DNA of 62,486 nt from Gemmatimonadota bacterium (GTDB taxonomy: Bacteria; Gemmatimonadota; Gemmatimonadetes; Gemmatimonadales; GWC2-71-9). Positions within the stretch are counted from its first letter, which is position 1, and each line of letters starts with the position of its first letter. Both the position numbers and the translations under genes were made by a program. Below the pieces are notes generated by a model. It did not search any database. It saw only the letters and a list, made by a program, of their open reading frames with translations, and was not told the origin of the DNA. The DNA is taken from assembly GCA_022563595.1 (NCBI GenBank), contig JADFNB010000019.1, positions 455 to 62,940 of the forward strand, given 5' to 3'. Shown here piece by piece: positions 7,677 through 15,478 of the stretch.

Positions 7677-8411
7677 ATGCTCAGATCAGCCATTGCGCTC
7701 CTCACCTTGCTCGCAGTCGTTGTCCCTCGCGCCAACGGACAGGCCCTCGAAGTGGATCACATGTTCATCATGGTTCCTGCGCGTGCGCCGGTCATGGAGG
7801 CTCTGGCGGCAGCGGGTTTCAGGGTGCGCCCGGATTCGGGAGTGCATGAAGGGATTGGTACGGCGTCGTTCGGCATCGCATTCGCGAACGCATACCTCGA
7901 GCTGGTCTGGATCGTGGACAGTGCGGATTTCGCTGGGAGTCCGTTCGGTCTGGCGCAGCGACTCGCGGCAACTCCTCGGGGCTCGCCGTTTGGCATAGGA
8001 TTGCGGCAGGCCAGCGGCCATCTCGACGCACTACCGTTCGAGACAAGTTCGTACCAAGCCGAGTGGATGCTGCCTGGTGCGGCCAGCGAGATCGCAGCGT
8101 GGACGGGCGACGTTCGGGAGCCGGCAGTTTTGGTGGTTGCTCCCCCGATGACATGGCTCGCCACCCTGGAGGAGTTCCCCGCCATTCTTGAGCGCCTCCC
8201 GCACCCGAACGGCATCAGGGAGCTAACGCGGGTGCTGGTAGCAGGACCCGGGCTGCCAGTCGAGTCAGCGGTCAGCCGCGCCCTGGTGAGGAAAGGCCTC
8301 GTGGAGTTTGTGCGGGGTCCGGATCACCACCTTGAGCTCTTCTTTGATCACGGCGCGGGGCGCAACTGGGATTTCCGACCCACGCTGCCACTCGTCATCT
8401 GGTACCGTTGA
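7677..8411 (+). CDS. Secreted glyoxalase-like (VOC) protein
   Basis: The chosen ATG at 7677 gives 244 residues with a clean signal peptide (LLTLLAVVVPRANGQA) and follows the attC right core by the usual distance. Longer in-frame upstream starts lie across the attC arm. The mature part starts with LEVDHMFIMVPA, the first beta strand and His of a glyoxalase-like domain (PF13468 type), followed by GIGTASFGIAFANAYLELVW. A second half with LVEFVRGPDHHLELFFDH resembles the closing strand of the module. Exported VOC proteins of this type have no known substrate. It is a one-gene cassette. Confidence 0.72.
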   Translation: MLRSAIALLTLLAVVVPRANGQALEVDHMFIMVPARAPVMEALAAAGFRVRPDSGVHEGIGTASFGIAFANAYLELVWIVDSADFAGSPFGLAQRLAATPRGSPFGIGLRQASGHLDALPFETSSYQAEWMLPGAASEIAAWTGDVREPAVLVVAPPMTWLATLEEFPAILERLPHPNGIRELTRVLVAGPGLPVESAVSRALVRKGLVEFVRGPDHHLELFFDHGAGRNWDFRPTLPLVIWYR

Positions 8412-8429
8412 GGGATCGGTCTGACGGGC

Positions 8430-8607
8430 TGCGTGACACGCGTTAGGAGCTGTCGGGCGCGAGAGTTTTCTTGAGGAGCCGTTGTGTTGCGCGCCGGGCA
8501 AGTTGCGTAGGTACCTTGAAGGCGCGTGCCGCGAAGACACCCATAGGTATTGCGGGGCGCTCGGCTGGCGGCGGGTCGCCCGCAACTGAAGCGCAGAGAC
8601 GTTAGCT
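8430..8607 (+). repeat. Degenerate attC region with two right-core boxes
   Basis: GTTAGGA at 8442-8448 and GTTAGCT at 8601-8607 both look like attC right cores, the second preceded by CGCAACTGAAGCGCAGAGAC. A possible partner arm GGGCAAGTTGCG lies near 8498-8510. Neither left core AAC box is convincing. The stretch separates two VOC cassettes and is probably one or two decayed attC sites. Confidence 0.4.
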
Positions 8608-8623
8608 GGGCAGAACAAGATCG

Positions 8624-9112
8624 ATGAACGACTCACCTTCAAGCAGCAGATTCCGAGTCGACCAGATTGATCACGTCGAGTTATTCGTTCCGGACCGACG
8701 TCAAGCGGCCGACTGGTACCAACGGATCTTGGGACTAGAAGCGGTTCCCGAGTGCGAACACTGGGCGGAAGACCCTAGCGGGCCTCTGATGATTTCAAGT
8801 GACAGCGGAAGTACCAAACTTGCACTGTTTCAAGGCGCGCCGCAGGACCCAAGAGAAACGGCTGGGTTCCACCTAGTTGCGTTTCGGGTCGGAGCAGCAA
8901 CCTTCGTGGAGTTTCTGAGGAGGCTCCCGGATCTCGGCCTGACCGATCATCGTGGACGTCATGTAACCGCGGACCTAGTGGTCGACCACGAGAGGGCATA
9001 CTCCATCTACTTCTCCGATCCGTTTGGGCACCGACTGGAGCTCACGACCTACGCCTACGATGAGACTAGAGCGGAGTTGGAGCGTCTATCCGACTGGGAA
9101 TCGGCCAGCTAA
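8624..9112 (+). CDS. VOC-family (glyoxalase/dioxygenase fold) protein
   Basis: This cytoplasmic 162-aa VOC protein opens with IDHVELFVPDRRQAADWY, where His is a typical metal ligand. The middle FHLVAFRVG provides a second His. The end SDPFGHRLELTTY provides the closing ligand Glu. The full single beta-alpha-beta-beta-beta pair is present, so it is probably a functional metal-dependent enzyme of the glyoxalase/catechol dioxygenase/fosfomycin-resistance fold. The substrate is not predictable. It starts 17 bp after a GTTAGCT core, and its stop overlaps an attC left core. Confidence 0.8.
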   Translation: MNDSPSSSRFRVDQIDHVELFVPDRRQAADWYQRILGLEAVPECEHWAEDPSGPLMISSDSGSTKLALFQGAPQDPRETAGFHLVAFRVGAATFVEFLRRLPDLGLTDHRGRHVTADLVVDHERAYSIYFSDPFGHRLELTTYAYDETRAELERLSDWESAS

Positions 9113-9130
9113 CAAGCCGATCATGATCAG
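9107..9130 (+). repeat. attC left half without partner
   Basis: AGCTAACAAGCCGATCATGATC carries the TAACAAGC start typical of this array, overlapping the stop of the VOC gene. No complementary right arm with a GTTRRRY box was found before the 105-bp repeat at 9354. A GTTATGT lies just after that repeat at 9463-9469. Confidence 0.4.
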
Positions 9131-9136
9131 CCAAAT

Positions 9137-9322
9137 GTGGTGGCAGACATCTTCAACTTCTCGTACTGGTGGACCGACATCGCGGGTTCATTCGACAAGC
9201 GCCCTATCGCAGAGACGGGGATCGACTCTCATTTCGTTGTGTGGACTCTCGTCTTCGTGGTATCCCTCACGCTGTTCTTCTGGGCCGCTCGCAAGACTCG
9301 AGTTGCTCGCGAACAATCGTAG
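9137..9322 (+). CDS. Small membrane protein or gene fragment
   Basis: This 61-residue frame starts at GTG 9137 inside a probable attC remnant. Residues about 33-51 (VVWTLVFVVSLTLFFWAA) form one clear membrane helix followed by a basic end KTRVAREQS. No family is recognised and no ribosome binding site is obvious, so it may be the 3' piece of a larger membrane-protein gene. The neighbours are a VOC cassette and the dispersed repeat. Confidence 0.35.
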   Translation: MVADIFNFSYWWTDIAGSFDKRPIAETGIDSHFVVWTLVFVVSLTLFFWAARKTRVAREQS

Positions 9323-9353
9323 GTCGAGTGGGCACCACGATCGCAATACTTAG

Positions 9354-9458
9354 TATCAACTTTGAAGTGCAACACTGAGCGTCGTCGAGCGGTAGGGAGA
9401 GTCGGCGAATGAGAGCGGTTCATTGGTTCCTCATGTACGCACTCGCGTGGACCTGGGC
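9354..9458 (+). repeat. 105-bp dispersed repeat, copy 2
   Basis: This is the same length and orientation as the copy at 7392-7496, differing at scattered positions. It lies between the small membrane ORF and the propeller lipoprotein gene and is followed within 10 bp by GTTATGT, which could be a degraded attC core. The two copies frame two VOC genes and the small ORF, a 2-kb interval without a transposase. Confidence 0.7.
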
Positions 9459-9490
9459 GAACCGTTATGTGGCCCCCGAGGTACTCGGTG

Positions 9491-10666
9491 ATGCGTCGGA
9501 TTCCGGTCCTGTCAGCGGTCTTACTCTTCGGGTTGGTGGGCTGCGACGGATCCTCAGCGCCGACGGTCATGGTTACCGATAGCGCAGGGATAAGGCTGAC
9601 CCTGAGTCCCGACGTTTCGACCACCTTCGCCGAGGTCGATCCCGAACCAACTCTGACGCTGGGCGGCGCGGATGCTCGCGGACCGACCCAGTTCTTCCGG
9701 ATCCAGCATGTCTACGTCGATCCCCAGAGCCGCCTGTGGGTCGCCGATGGACAGTCCGGTGAGCTACGGATCTTCCAACCGGACGGCACTCATTGGAAGA
9801 CCAGGGGAGGCCGGGGCGAGGGCCCGGGCGAGTTCCTCCGCATTCGCCTGCTCGGGCCGTTCAACGGTGACAGTGTCGCAGTGTGGGACGATGCGAGCGG
9901 CCGGCTTACGGTGTTCGATCCTGAGGGGGAGTTCGTCCGAACGCGGAGGATCCTATCGACTGACGACCCGATACCTCGTGCCTTCGATGCGTTTCGAGAC
10001 GGGTCCGTTCTAGGCCAGGTGCCACGAATCCTCGCTGCGGGGTCACTCGAGGCTGGCCAGATCCTGGGCGATTCCGTGGAGCTGGTTCGGGTCGATCTCG
10101 AGGCCTCAACCAAGTATCCGTACGGCGCGGCACTCGGTCCCCTGTGGATCTGGACTGGGCGCAGTCAGATCCCGGTTCCCTTCACTGCCAACGCTAGCTT
10201 CGATATCTACGGGGAAACGGTTCATCTCGTAGGCGGACCAGCATTTCGCATCCGCGTCTTTGAGCGCGGGCGCCTCTCAGAGATCTACGGCATGGAGCGT
10301 GATGCGCGTGAGGTGTCCGACGCCGACGTCGCCGCGTACCGGAGGTTCACCGAGGAGTACATCCCCGAGTCGATGTGGAGCGACTATCTCTCCGCGCTGG
10401 ACCATCCGGCACGCCCGAAAGTGCTGCCGGCCTACTCTAAGATAATCGTGGCCGCAGACGGCCATGTGTGGGCTCGGATGTATTCCCCCGACTTTTCAGC
10501 TCCTGCCGTCTGGGATGTGTTCAACGGCGATCGTGAGTGGGTGGGTAAGGTGCAGACGCCGGGGGGCTTCATGGCGATGAGCATCACCGCAGAGATGCTG
10601 ATCGGTGTTTGGCGCGACGACCTGGGGGTCGAACACGTCCGGAGGTATCGCCTTGAAACGCGATGA
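9491..10666 (+). CDS. 6-bladed beta-propeller lipoprotein
   Basis: The ATG at 9491 gives 391 residues starting with a lipoprotein signal ending in LVGC. The body contains repeated NHL/6-bladed propeller-like blades such as YVDPQSRLWVADGQSGELRI and a GGRGEGPGEFLRI segment. These are typical of the large secreted 6-bladed beta-propeller family (PF17170-like) of Gemmatimonadota and Bacteroidota. An upstream in-frame ATG at 9467 would put charged residues before the signal and is less likely. The role is unknown, probably a cell-surface binding or scaffold protein. It is the last intact gene of the cassette-like region. Confidence 0.78.
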   Translation: MRRIPVLSAVLLFGLVGCDGSSAPTVMVTDSAGIRLTLSPDVSTTFAEVDPEPTLTLGGADARGPTQFFRIQHVYVDPQSRLWVADGQSGELRIFQPDGTHWKTRGGRGEGPGEFLRIRLLGPFNGDSVAVWDDASGRLTVFDPEGEFVRTRRILSTDDPIPRAFDAFRDGSVLGQVPRILAAGSLEAGQILGDSVELVRVDLEASTKYPYGAALGPLWIWTGRSQIPVPFTANASFDIYGETVHLVGGPAFRIRVFERGRLSEIYGMERDAREVSDADVAAYRRFTEEYIPESMWSDYLSALDHPARPKVLPAYSKIIVAADGHVWARMYSPDFSAPAVWDVFNGDREWVGKVQTPGGFMAMSITAEMLIGVWRDDLGVEHVRRYRLETR

Positions 10667-10679
10667 GGGGTCCGCCTAG

Positions 10680-10705
10680 CATTAACTTTGAAGCGCAGCA
10701 CTGAG
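10680..10705 (+). repeat. Dispersed repeat, short copy 3
   Basis: ATTAACTTTGAAGCGCAGCA followed by CTGAG matches the first 26 bp of the 105-bp repeat, 14 bp after the propeller gene stop. The rest of the repeat is missing. Confidence 0.5.
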
Positions 10706-10790
10706 ATTCATGGCGCATAGGATTCCTGCGGGGTACGGTAGCCGAGCCGTCCTGTGCAACGGGATGTAGCAGGAAGTGGGTAGTGGGTTG

Positions 10791-10840
10791 CAAAGACGCC
10801 TAGACGCCCAGACGCGTAGTGGTTGGTAGGGGGTGGCGGG
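10791..10840 (+). repeat. Left inverted repeat around four-helix-bundle gene
   Basis: This stretch is built from AGACGCC-like units (CAAAGACGCCTAGACGCCCA), followed by GTAGTGG and GGTGGCGGG. The reverse complement of a similar mixture occurs at 11300-11376. The two arms flank the decayed four-helix-bundle gene and end just before mnmG. Confidence 0.5.
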
Positions 10841-10910
10841 CAGGACAATTCGGTGCGGGCTGCCCGGTTCCGGTACGGAGACTGCGCGGTCCGTTTCGTA
10901 TTCTGGTGCC

Positions 10911-11281
10911 ATGCCTCCATATCGGAACCTGAGAGCGTGGGAACACGCGCAACGCCTTGCGGTCGAGTGCTCGAAGGCGGCGCGGCGTTTCCCGGATTAG
11001 GAGCAAGGGGTGCTCGCGGACCAGATGGGCGTGCGTGCTACTCGGTCCCGCTCAACATCGCAGAGGGAAGCGCCCGGAAGGGAAGCAAGGAGTACCGGCG
11101 CTTTCTTGATACGGCCAAGGGGTCGCTTGCGGAGCTCGAAACGATCATCGACCTCTCCCACGACCTTGGCTACATGGACGACGTGACCCATTCCCGTCTC
11201 ACTGATGTAGCAACGGAAACCGGTAAGACACTCTACGGCTTGCTCCGTAAGATTTCGGAGGCGGCTCGGAGATCGTCCTAG
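10911..11281 (+). pseudogene. Decayed four-helix-bundle (S23/IVP-type) gene
   Basis: An ATG at 10911 reads MPPYRNLRAWEHAQRLAVEC, the standard start of four-helix-bundle proteins related to 23S rRNA intervening-sequence proteins. The frame stops at TAG where the family has Tyr (FPD-Y), and after the ADQM segment one base is missing. The rest, YSVPLNIAEGSARKGSKEYR, GSLAELETIIDL and a helical end, continues in another frame to 11281. One nonsense mutation plus one -1 frameshift make it a pseudogene. The product was never an enzyme as far as is known. The inverted repeats on each side may mark how it arrived. Confidence 0.75.
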
Positions 11282-11299
11282 GGGGGTCGGAGGTCTCCT

Positions 11300-11376
11300 C
11301 CCAACTGCCACCTCCCCACCGCTATGCGTCTCGTGCGCCTGGGCGTCTTTGCGGCGCGTCTAGGCGTCTACCCCCC
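11300..11376 (-). repeat. Right inverted repeat around four-helix-bundle gene
   Basis: GCCTGGGCGTCTTTGCGGCG and CGTCTAGGCGTCTACCCCCC are reverse complements of units in 10791-10840, and the CCACCTCCCCACCGC part mirrors the left arm's GGTGGCGGG end. The match is imperfect and made of short repeated units. Confidence 0.45.
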
Positions 11377-11384
11377 ATGCATCC

Positions 11385-11390
11385 TATCTT
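11385..11390 (+). promoter_or_regulatory. -10 box of mnmG (probable leaderless transcript)
   Basis: TATCTT ends 8 nt before the mnmG ATG and no Shine-Dalgarno sequence is present. That spacing places the transcription start at or next to the start codon. The same geometry occurs at 20350, 25765 and 32273. Confidence 0.45.
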
Positions 11391-11398
11391 TCAAGTCC

Positions 11399-13267
11399 AT
11401 GTCCTACGACGTGATTGTCATCGGAGCGGGCCACGCGGGGTCTGAGGCTGCTACGGCTGCGGCTCGGCTAGGCGGTAGAGTACTCCTACTCACTTCGAAC
11501 CTCGAGACGATCGGCCAAATGTCCTGCAACCCCGCCATCGGCGGGATCGCCAAGGGCACGGTCGCGCGTGAGGTCGATGCCTTCGGTGGTGTGATGGGCC
11601 GCGCTACCGACCGGGCGACCATCCAGTTCCGCATGCTCAATCGCTCGAAGGGCCCCGCCGTCTGGGCCCCGCGGGCGCAGTGTGACCGGGCGCTCTACCG
11701 TCGCGCGGTGCGCCGCGAGCTGGAGCGGCATCCGTCGGTGGAGTTCTTCCAGGGAACCGCCGCCGCGCTGTTGCTGCAGGGAGAGAGAGTGGTCGGTGTG
11801 CGGACGACGCACGGGGCGGAGTTCCACAGCGGCGCGGTCGTGCTGACCGCCGGGACCTTCCTGCGCGGGCGGATCCACGTGGGGACGACGACGCGAGTCT
11901 CGGGCGGCCGCGCAGGCGATCCGGCCGCGCACGACATCGCCGAGCAACTCGAAGCGCTGGGGCTCACCGTCGAGCGCTTCAAGACGGGCACGCCGCCCCG
12001 CGTCGACGGTCGGTCGGTCGATTTCTCGCGCCTGGAACGACAGGACGGCGAGTCGGCGGACTACCGGTTCTCCCACTTCGAGCGTGTTCCCCGACCGGAG
12101 CAGCGTCCCTGCTGGATTACGTGGGCGGGCGCCGAGGTCAAGGAGATCGTTCGTCGCAACCTGCACGAGTCGGCGCTGTACGGTGGGGAGATCGCCGGCC
12201 GTGGGCCGCGGTATTGCCCGTCGGTCGAGGACAAGATCGTGAAGTTCCCCGACGCGGAGCGGCACCAGGTGTTCCTCGAGCCCGAGGGGCTCGACACCGC
12301 CGAGCTGTACGTGAACGGGCTCTCGACATCGTTGCCTGCGGAAGTGCAGCTCGAGTTCCTGCACGCGGTGCCGGGCCTGGAGGGCGCGCGCATGACACGC
12401 GCCGGATACGCCATCGAGTATGACTACTATCCGCCGCAACAGCTCACGCCGTGGCTCGAGGTGAAGGCGCTCGAGTTTCTCTTCTTTGCCGGTCAGATCA
12501 ACGGCACCACCGGGTACGAAGAAGCTGCCGGACAGGGTGTCGTGGCGGGGATCAACGCCGTGCGCCGCGTGCGGGGTGACGAACCGTTGGTGCTCGGCCG
12601 CGATGCGGGGTACATCGGTGTCTTGATCGACGATCTCGTAACGAAGGGCGTAGACGAACCGTACCGATTGTTCACGTCGCGCTCGGAGTTTCGTCTGATG
12701 CTGCGACAGGACAACGCGCTGAAACGGTTGGGCCCGCTCGCGAGCGAGCTGGGCATGCTACTGCCGGATGAGGAACGGGAACTGGAACGGCGTCTCGCCG
12801 CGGAACGCGATCTGGTGGAGCTGGCCCGGCGCACTGTGGTGAGCGTCGCGCAGGTCAACGGTTATCTCGAGTCGATCGGCGAGCGGGCAATCCCCGAACC
12901 GCAACGGGTGGCCGAGCTGGCCCGCCGTCCCAAGGTATCGCTCCGCACGTTGCTCACCGCCGCAGAGTGCGTGCCGCCCGAGCTATGCGACGACGTGTGG
13001 CGCTCGGCGGAAATCGAGATCAAGTATGCCGGATACCTGGAGCGCGAGCGCGAGGCCGCCAGGAGGCTGGCCGAGCTGGCCGGGTTCGAGCTGCCGGCAG
13101 ATCTTCCCTATGGAACGCTCAGGAGCCTCTCCACCGAGGCGCGCCAGAAGCTCGAGCGGGTGCGCCCGGAGTCGCTGGCGCAGGCGGCCCGTATCCCCGG
13201 TGTGAGTCAGAGCGACCTCCAGAACCTGGTGCTCGAGGTGGTGAAGCTACGCCGTGCTGTAGCGTAA
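11399..13267 (+). CDS. mnmG: tRNA uridine-5-carboxymethylaminomethyl synthesis protein MnmG (GidA)
   Basis: This 622-aa FAD protein works with MnmE to install the carboxymethylaminomethyl group on wobble U34 of several tRNAs. ATG 11399 gives the canonical start YDVIVIGAGHAGSEAA with the Rossmann GxGxxG at residues 9-14. SCNPAIGGIAKGTVAREVDA, GRAGDPAA and the C-terminal helical region with YAGYLERE are family hallmarks, and the length is normal. It has no ribosome binding site but a close -10 box. mnmG commonly neighbours rsmG and parAB near the origin. Here a propeller gene lies in between and rsmG is missing from the locus. Confidence 0.97.
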   Translation: MSYDVIVIGAGHAGSEAATAAARLGGRVLLLTSNLETIGQMSCNPAIGGIAKGTVAREVDAFGGVMGRATDRATIQFRMLNRSKGPAVWAPRAQCDRALYRRAVRRELERHPSVEFFQGTAAALLLQGERVVGVRTTHGAEFHSGAVVLTAGTFLRGRIHVGTTTRVSGGRAGDPAAHDIAEQLEALGLTVERFKTGTPPRVDGRSVDFSRLERQDGESADYRFSHFERVPRPEQRPCWITWAGAEVKEIVRRNLHESALYGGEIAGRGPRYCPSVEDKIVKFPDAERHQVFLEPEGLDTAELYVNGLSTSLPAEVQLEFLHAVPGLEGARMTRAGYAIEYDYYPPQQLTPWLEVKALEFLFFAGQINGTTGYEEAAGQGVVAGINAVRRVRGDEPLVLGRDAGYIGVLIDDLVTKGVDEPYRLFTSRSEFRLMLRQDNALKRLGPLASELGMLLPDEERELERRLAAERDLVELARRTVVSVAQVNGYLESIGERAIPEPQRVAELARRPKVSLRTLLTAAECVPPELCDDVWRSAEIEIKYAGYLEREREAARRLAELAGFELPADLPYGTLRSLSTEARQKLERVRPESLAQAARIPGVSQSDLQNLVLEVVKLRRAVA

Positions 13268-13281
13268 CAGACTGTTCAACA

Positions 13282-14448
13282 ATGACTTATGCAGTGCTAA
13301 TAACGGCGGCTGAGAGGCGTAATCGACTCGTTCCGATCTTCCGGGGCGGGGTGTGGCTGCTGGCCGCGCTTTCCGCGTGCGCCGAGCCGAACGACGTGCT
13401 GTTCACGCCCCTGCCGGTAGAGCCGATCGCGGAAGACGGGCGGTTCCGCCTCACCGGGAACCAAGGTCCCGATCTCGTGCGTGGATTCACGTCCGACGGC
13501 GCTCGTATCGTTTATGTGAGCCGTGGGTTGGCGGGGTTTGGCGAGGAGTGGCGCATTCTCAGCATACCGGCCCAAGGTGGCGCCGTGCGGGAGGAGGCAG
13601 CGATCTACCGTGCGGCGATCGAGGGTGACAGCCTGGCACAACTCGTCTTCGATCCCGGTGGGCGAGTGCTGGTCTCGTGGAAGCCGGCTGTGGAGGGAAT
13701 CCACGGCTGTGGGCCACCGGCACCCGCCGGACCCAACGCAATCGGACTGACGTTGCGGCGGTTGGACCCCGAGGACGGCCGTGCTCTGTCTTCAATCCCG
13801 ACGCGGTTCATCGCGACGAACACGGTCTTTGTGGAGGATACGATCACCCTCGGGATCTCGCTCCAACGGATCCGCATCCTGCCGGTGGAGGGGGAGATCA
13901 AGACGTTCGGCGCCGAGCCGTTCGGCCCGGCGGTCAGCCACGACGGTTCAGGGATCGGCTTCATCTCCGATGGCGAGGTGGTGTGGCGGGTCAACCTGAA
14001 CGACCCCACGGCACCCGCCGAATCCATCGGCCCGGGAGCGTTCCCGGAGCTCTCACCCGACGACAGGCTCCTCGCCGTCGCCGTCCCCACCGGTGTCGAC
14101 AGCGTGATCACCACCGTGATCGTTCCGGCGGGGCTGGGAGCGTGCGTTCAGGTGACCATAGCCATCATGGCCGCGGGGTGGGAGATCGTGCTATACGACC
14201 TCTCCGACGGCTCCACACAGCTGCTTGCGCCGGGGACCGAGCCACGGTTCCACCCTGCGACAGATCGGCTGCTCGTACGCCGGGTGGATGGGCTCTACTG
14301 GGTGGACCTCGGCACGGCGCAGGCGACGCTCATCCCCGGCACGGTGGGCGGGCACTCGCCGGCGCTCTCGCCGGACGGCTCGCTGCTTGCCTTCTCGGCG
14401 GCTAGCACGAGCGGCAGCCAGGATGTCTTCTTCGTCCCCTTGAACTGA
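13282..14448 (+). CDS. TolB-like/WD40-like beta-propeller lipoprotein
   Basis: This 388-aa protein starts at ATG 13282, just after mnmG. Its signal peptide ends in a lipobox (LLAALSAC). Repeats of the PD40/TolB type are visible: GFTSDGARIVYVSRG, GPAVSHDGSGIGFISDGE, PELSPDDRLLAVAVP and SPALSPDGSLLAFSAA. The protein is probably an outer-membrane or periplasmic propeller. No enzymatic residues are seen. Its insertion between mnmG and parA is unusual, as this is normally a conserved replication-proximal block. Its function is unknown. Confidence 0.75.
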   Translation: MTYAVLITAAERRNRLVPIFRGGVWLLAALSACAEPNDVLFTPLPVEPIAEDGRFRLTGNQGPDLVRGFTSDGARIVYVSRGLAGFGEEWRILSIPAQGGAVREEAAIYRAAIEGDSLAQLVFDPGGRVLVSWKPAVEGIHGCGPPAPAGPNAIGLTLRRLDPEDGRALSSIPTRFIATNTVFVEDTITLGISLQRIRILPVEGEIKTFGAEPFGPAVSHDGSGIGFISDGEVVWRVNLNDPTAPAESIGPGAFPELSPDDRLLAVAVPTGVDSVITTVIVPAGLGACVQVTIAIMAAGWEIVLYDLSDGSTQLLAPGTEPRFHPATDRLLVRRVDGLYWVDLGTAQATLIPGTVGGHSPALSPDGSLLAFSAASTSGSQDVFFVPLN

Positions 14449-14486
14449 TTCGACGCGATCACCTTCCTCACCCCAACCATCGCCTG

Positions 14487-14502
14487 CGTTTCACGTGAAA
14501 CG
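14487..14502 (+). promoter_or_regulatory. parS centromere site 1
   Basis: CGTTTCACGTGAAACG is a perfect palindrome differing only at the outer bases from the conserved parS consensus (TGTTTCACGTGAAACA). It lies 176 bp upstream of parA. ParB binds and spreads from such sites to form the segregation complex. Confidence 0.92.
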
Positions 14503-14527
14503 CTTGCCAAGGACGGCAGCGTGAGGT

Positions 14528-14543
14528 CGTTTCACGTGAAACA
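14528..14543 (+). promoter_or_regulatory. parS centromere site 2
   Basis: CGTTTCACGTGAAACA matches the parS consensus at 15 of 16 positions and lies 41 bp from site 1 (start to start). The pair sits between the propeller gene and parA, so the centromere and its own operon promoter are adjacent. Confidence 0.93.
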
Positions 14544-14556
14544 GTTGGGCTTATGC

Positions 14557-14585
14557 TTTACCCGCGGCGCACCTGCCCGTATATT
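14557..14585 (+). promoter_or_regulatory. Probable promoter of the par operon
   Basis: TTTACC (14557-14562) and TATATT (14580-14585) are separated by 17 bp, a good housekeeping spacing. The start point would be near 14592, leaving a leader of about 70 nt that is strikingly AT-rich (14610-14662) in a GC-rich window. parS site 2 ends 13 bp upstream of the -35 box, so ParB spreading could repress it. Confidence 0.5.
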
Positions 14586-14662
14586 GTGCGCTCGTTCCGC
14601 CCGATGCCGTCAGGCTATGTTATAAGAGTGTATAACTAATTGAAATATAACATGTTGTACAT

Positions 14663-15478
14663 ATGAGCAGGGTCATCGCAATCGCAAACCAGAAGGGTGG
14701 TGTCGGCAAGACCACGACGGCGGTGAACCTCGCCGCGTCCCTGGCGGCCGCGGAATGCCGGACGCTGCTGGTCGACGGTGACCCTCAGGCCAACGCCACC
14801 AGTGGCATCGGCATCGAGAGCGGTTCGGTGCACGATTCGCTCTACGACGCGCTGATGGGGGATGCCAAGGTCCACGACGTGCTGCGGCGTGAGGTCAACT
14901 TCCCCCTGCTCGACGTGCTCCCCTCCACCCAAGACCTCGTCGGTGCCGAGCTGGAACTGGTCAATCGCCGGGGGCGCGAGTCGATGATGCGGCGCGTGCT
15001 GCAACCGATTCGCGATCAGTACGACTACGTGCTGATCGACTGTCCGCCGTCGCTCGGATTGATCACGCTGAACATGCTCGCCGCCGCCGACGCGGTGTTG
15101 ATCCCGATTCAGTGCGAGTACTACGCACTCGAGGGACTCTCGCAACTGCTCAATACCATCAATCTGGTTCAGCAGAACTTCAATCCGTCGCTCGGTATCG
15201 ACGGCGTATTGCTCACTATGTTCGACATCCGGCTCAACCTGTCGCGCCAGGTGGCTTCCGAAGCGAAGGAGTATTTTGGGGCCACGGTGTTCAACACGAT
15301 CATTCCCCGGAACGTGCGCCTCGCGGAGGCGCCGAGTTTCGGGAAGCCGATTCTACTCTATGACGTGCAGTCGGTGGGTGCGAAATGCTACCTCGCGCTC
15401 GCGCAGGAAATCGTGCGTCGCATAGCCGCCCGGCCCAACGACGTGCCGAGCGAGTCGGCAACGGGGATACCGGCGTGA
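14663..15478 (+). CDS. parA: Chromosome-partitioning ATPase ParA (Soj)
   Basis: This 271-aa ParA starts directly with the deviant Walker A motif ([18 protein letters not shown]) and has no N-terminal DNA-binding extension, which is the chromosomal Soj type. [12 protein letters not shown] is the A' motif and [10 protein letters not shown] is Walker B. It forms ATP-dependent dimers that bind DNA and are released by ParB, moving parS regions apart. The stop overlaps the parB GTG by 4 bp (GTGA), indicating translational coupling. Confidence 0.97.
   Translation: MSRVIAIANQKGGVGKTTTAVNLAASLAAAECRTLLVDGDPQANATSGIGIESGSVHDSLYDALMGDAKVHDVLRREVNFPLLDVLPSTQDLVGAELELVNRRGRESMMRRVLQPIRDQYDYVLIDCPPSLGLITLNMLAAADAVLIPIQCEYYALEGLSQLLNTINLVQQNFNPSLGIDGVLLTMFDIRLNLSRQVASEAKEYFGATVFNTIIPRNVRLAEAPSFGKPILLYDVQSVGAKCYLALAQEIVRRIAARPNDVPSESATGIPA

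Noticed and set aside
7392-9458. 2-kb interval between the 105-bp repeats as a composite transposon
   Set aside because: No transposase or target-site duplication seen. The contents look like ordinary cassettes.
10911-11281. TAG codons in the four-helix-bundle and proline dehydrogenase genes as pyrrolysine
   Set aside because: One gene also has a frameshift and the other a large deletion, so both are ordinary pseudogenes. No pylT or pylS context is visible.
12967-13281. N-terminal extension of the TolB-like protein into mnmG
   Set aside because: It lies in an antiparallel-like shadow frame of mnmG. The signal peptide starts at 13282.
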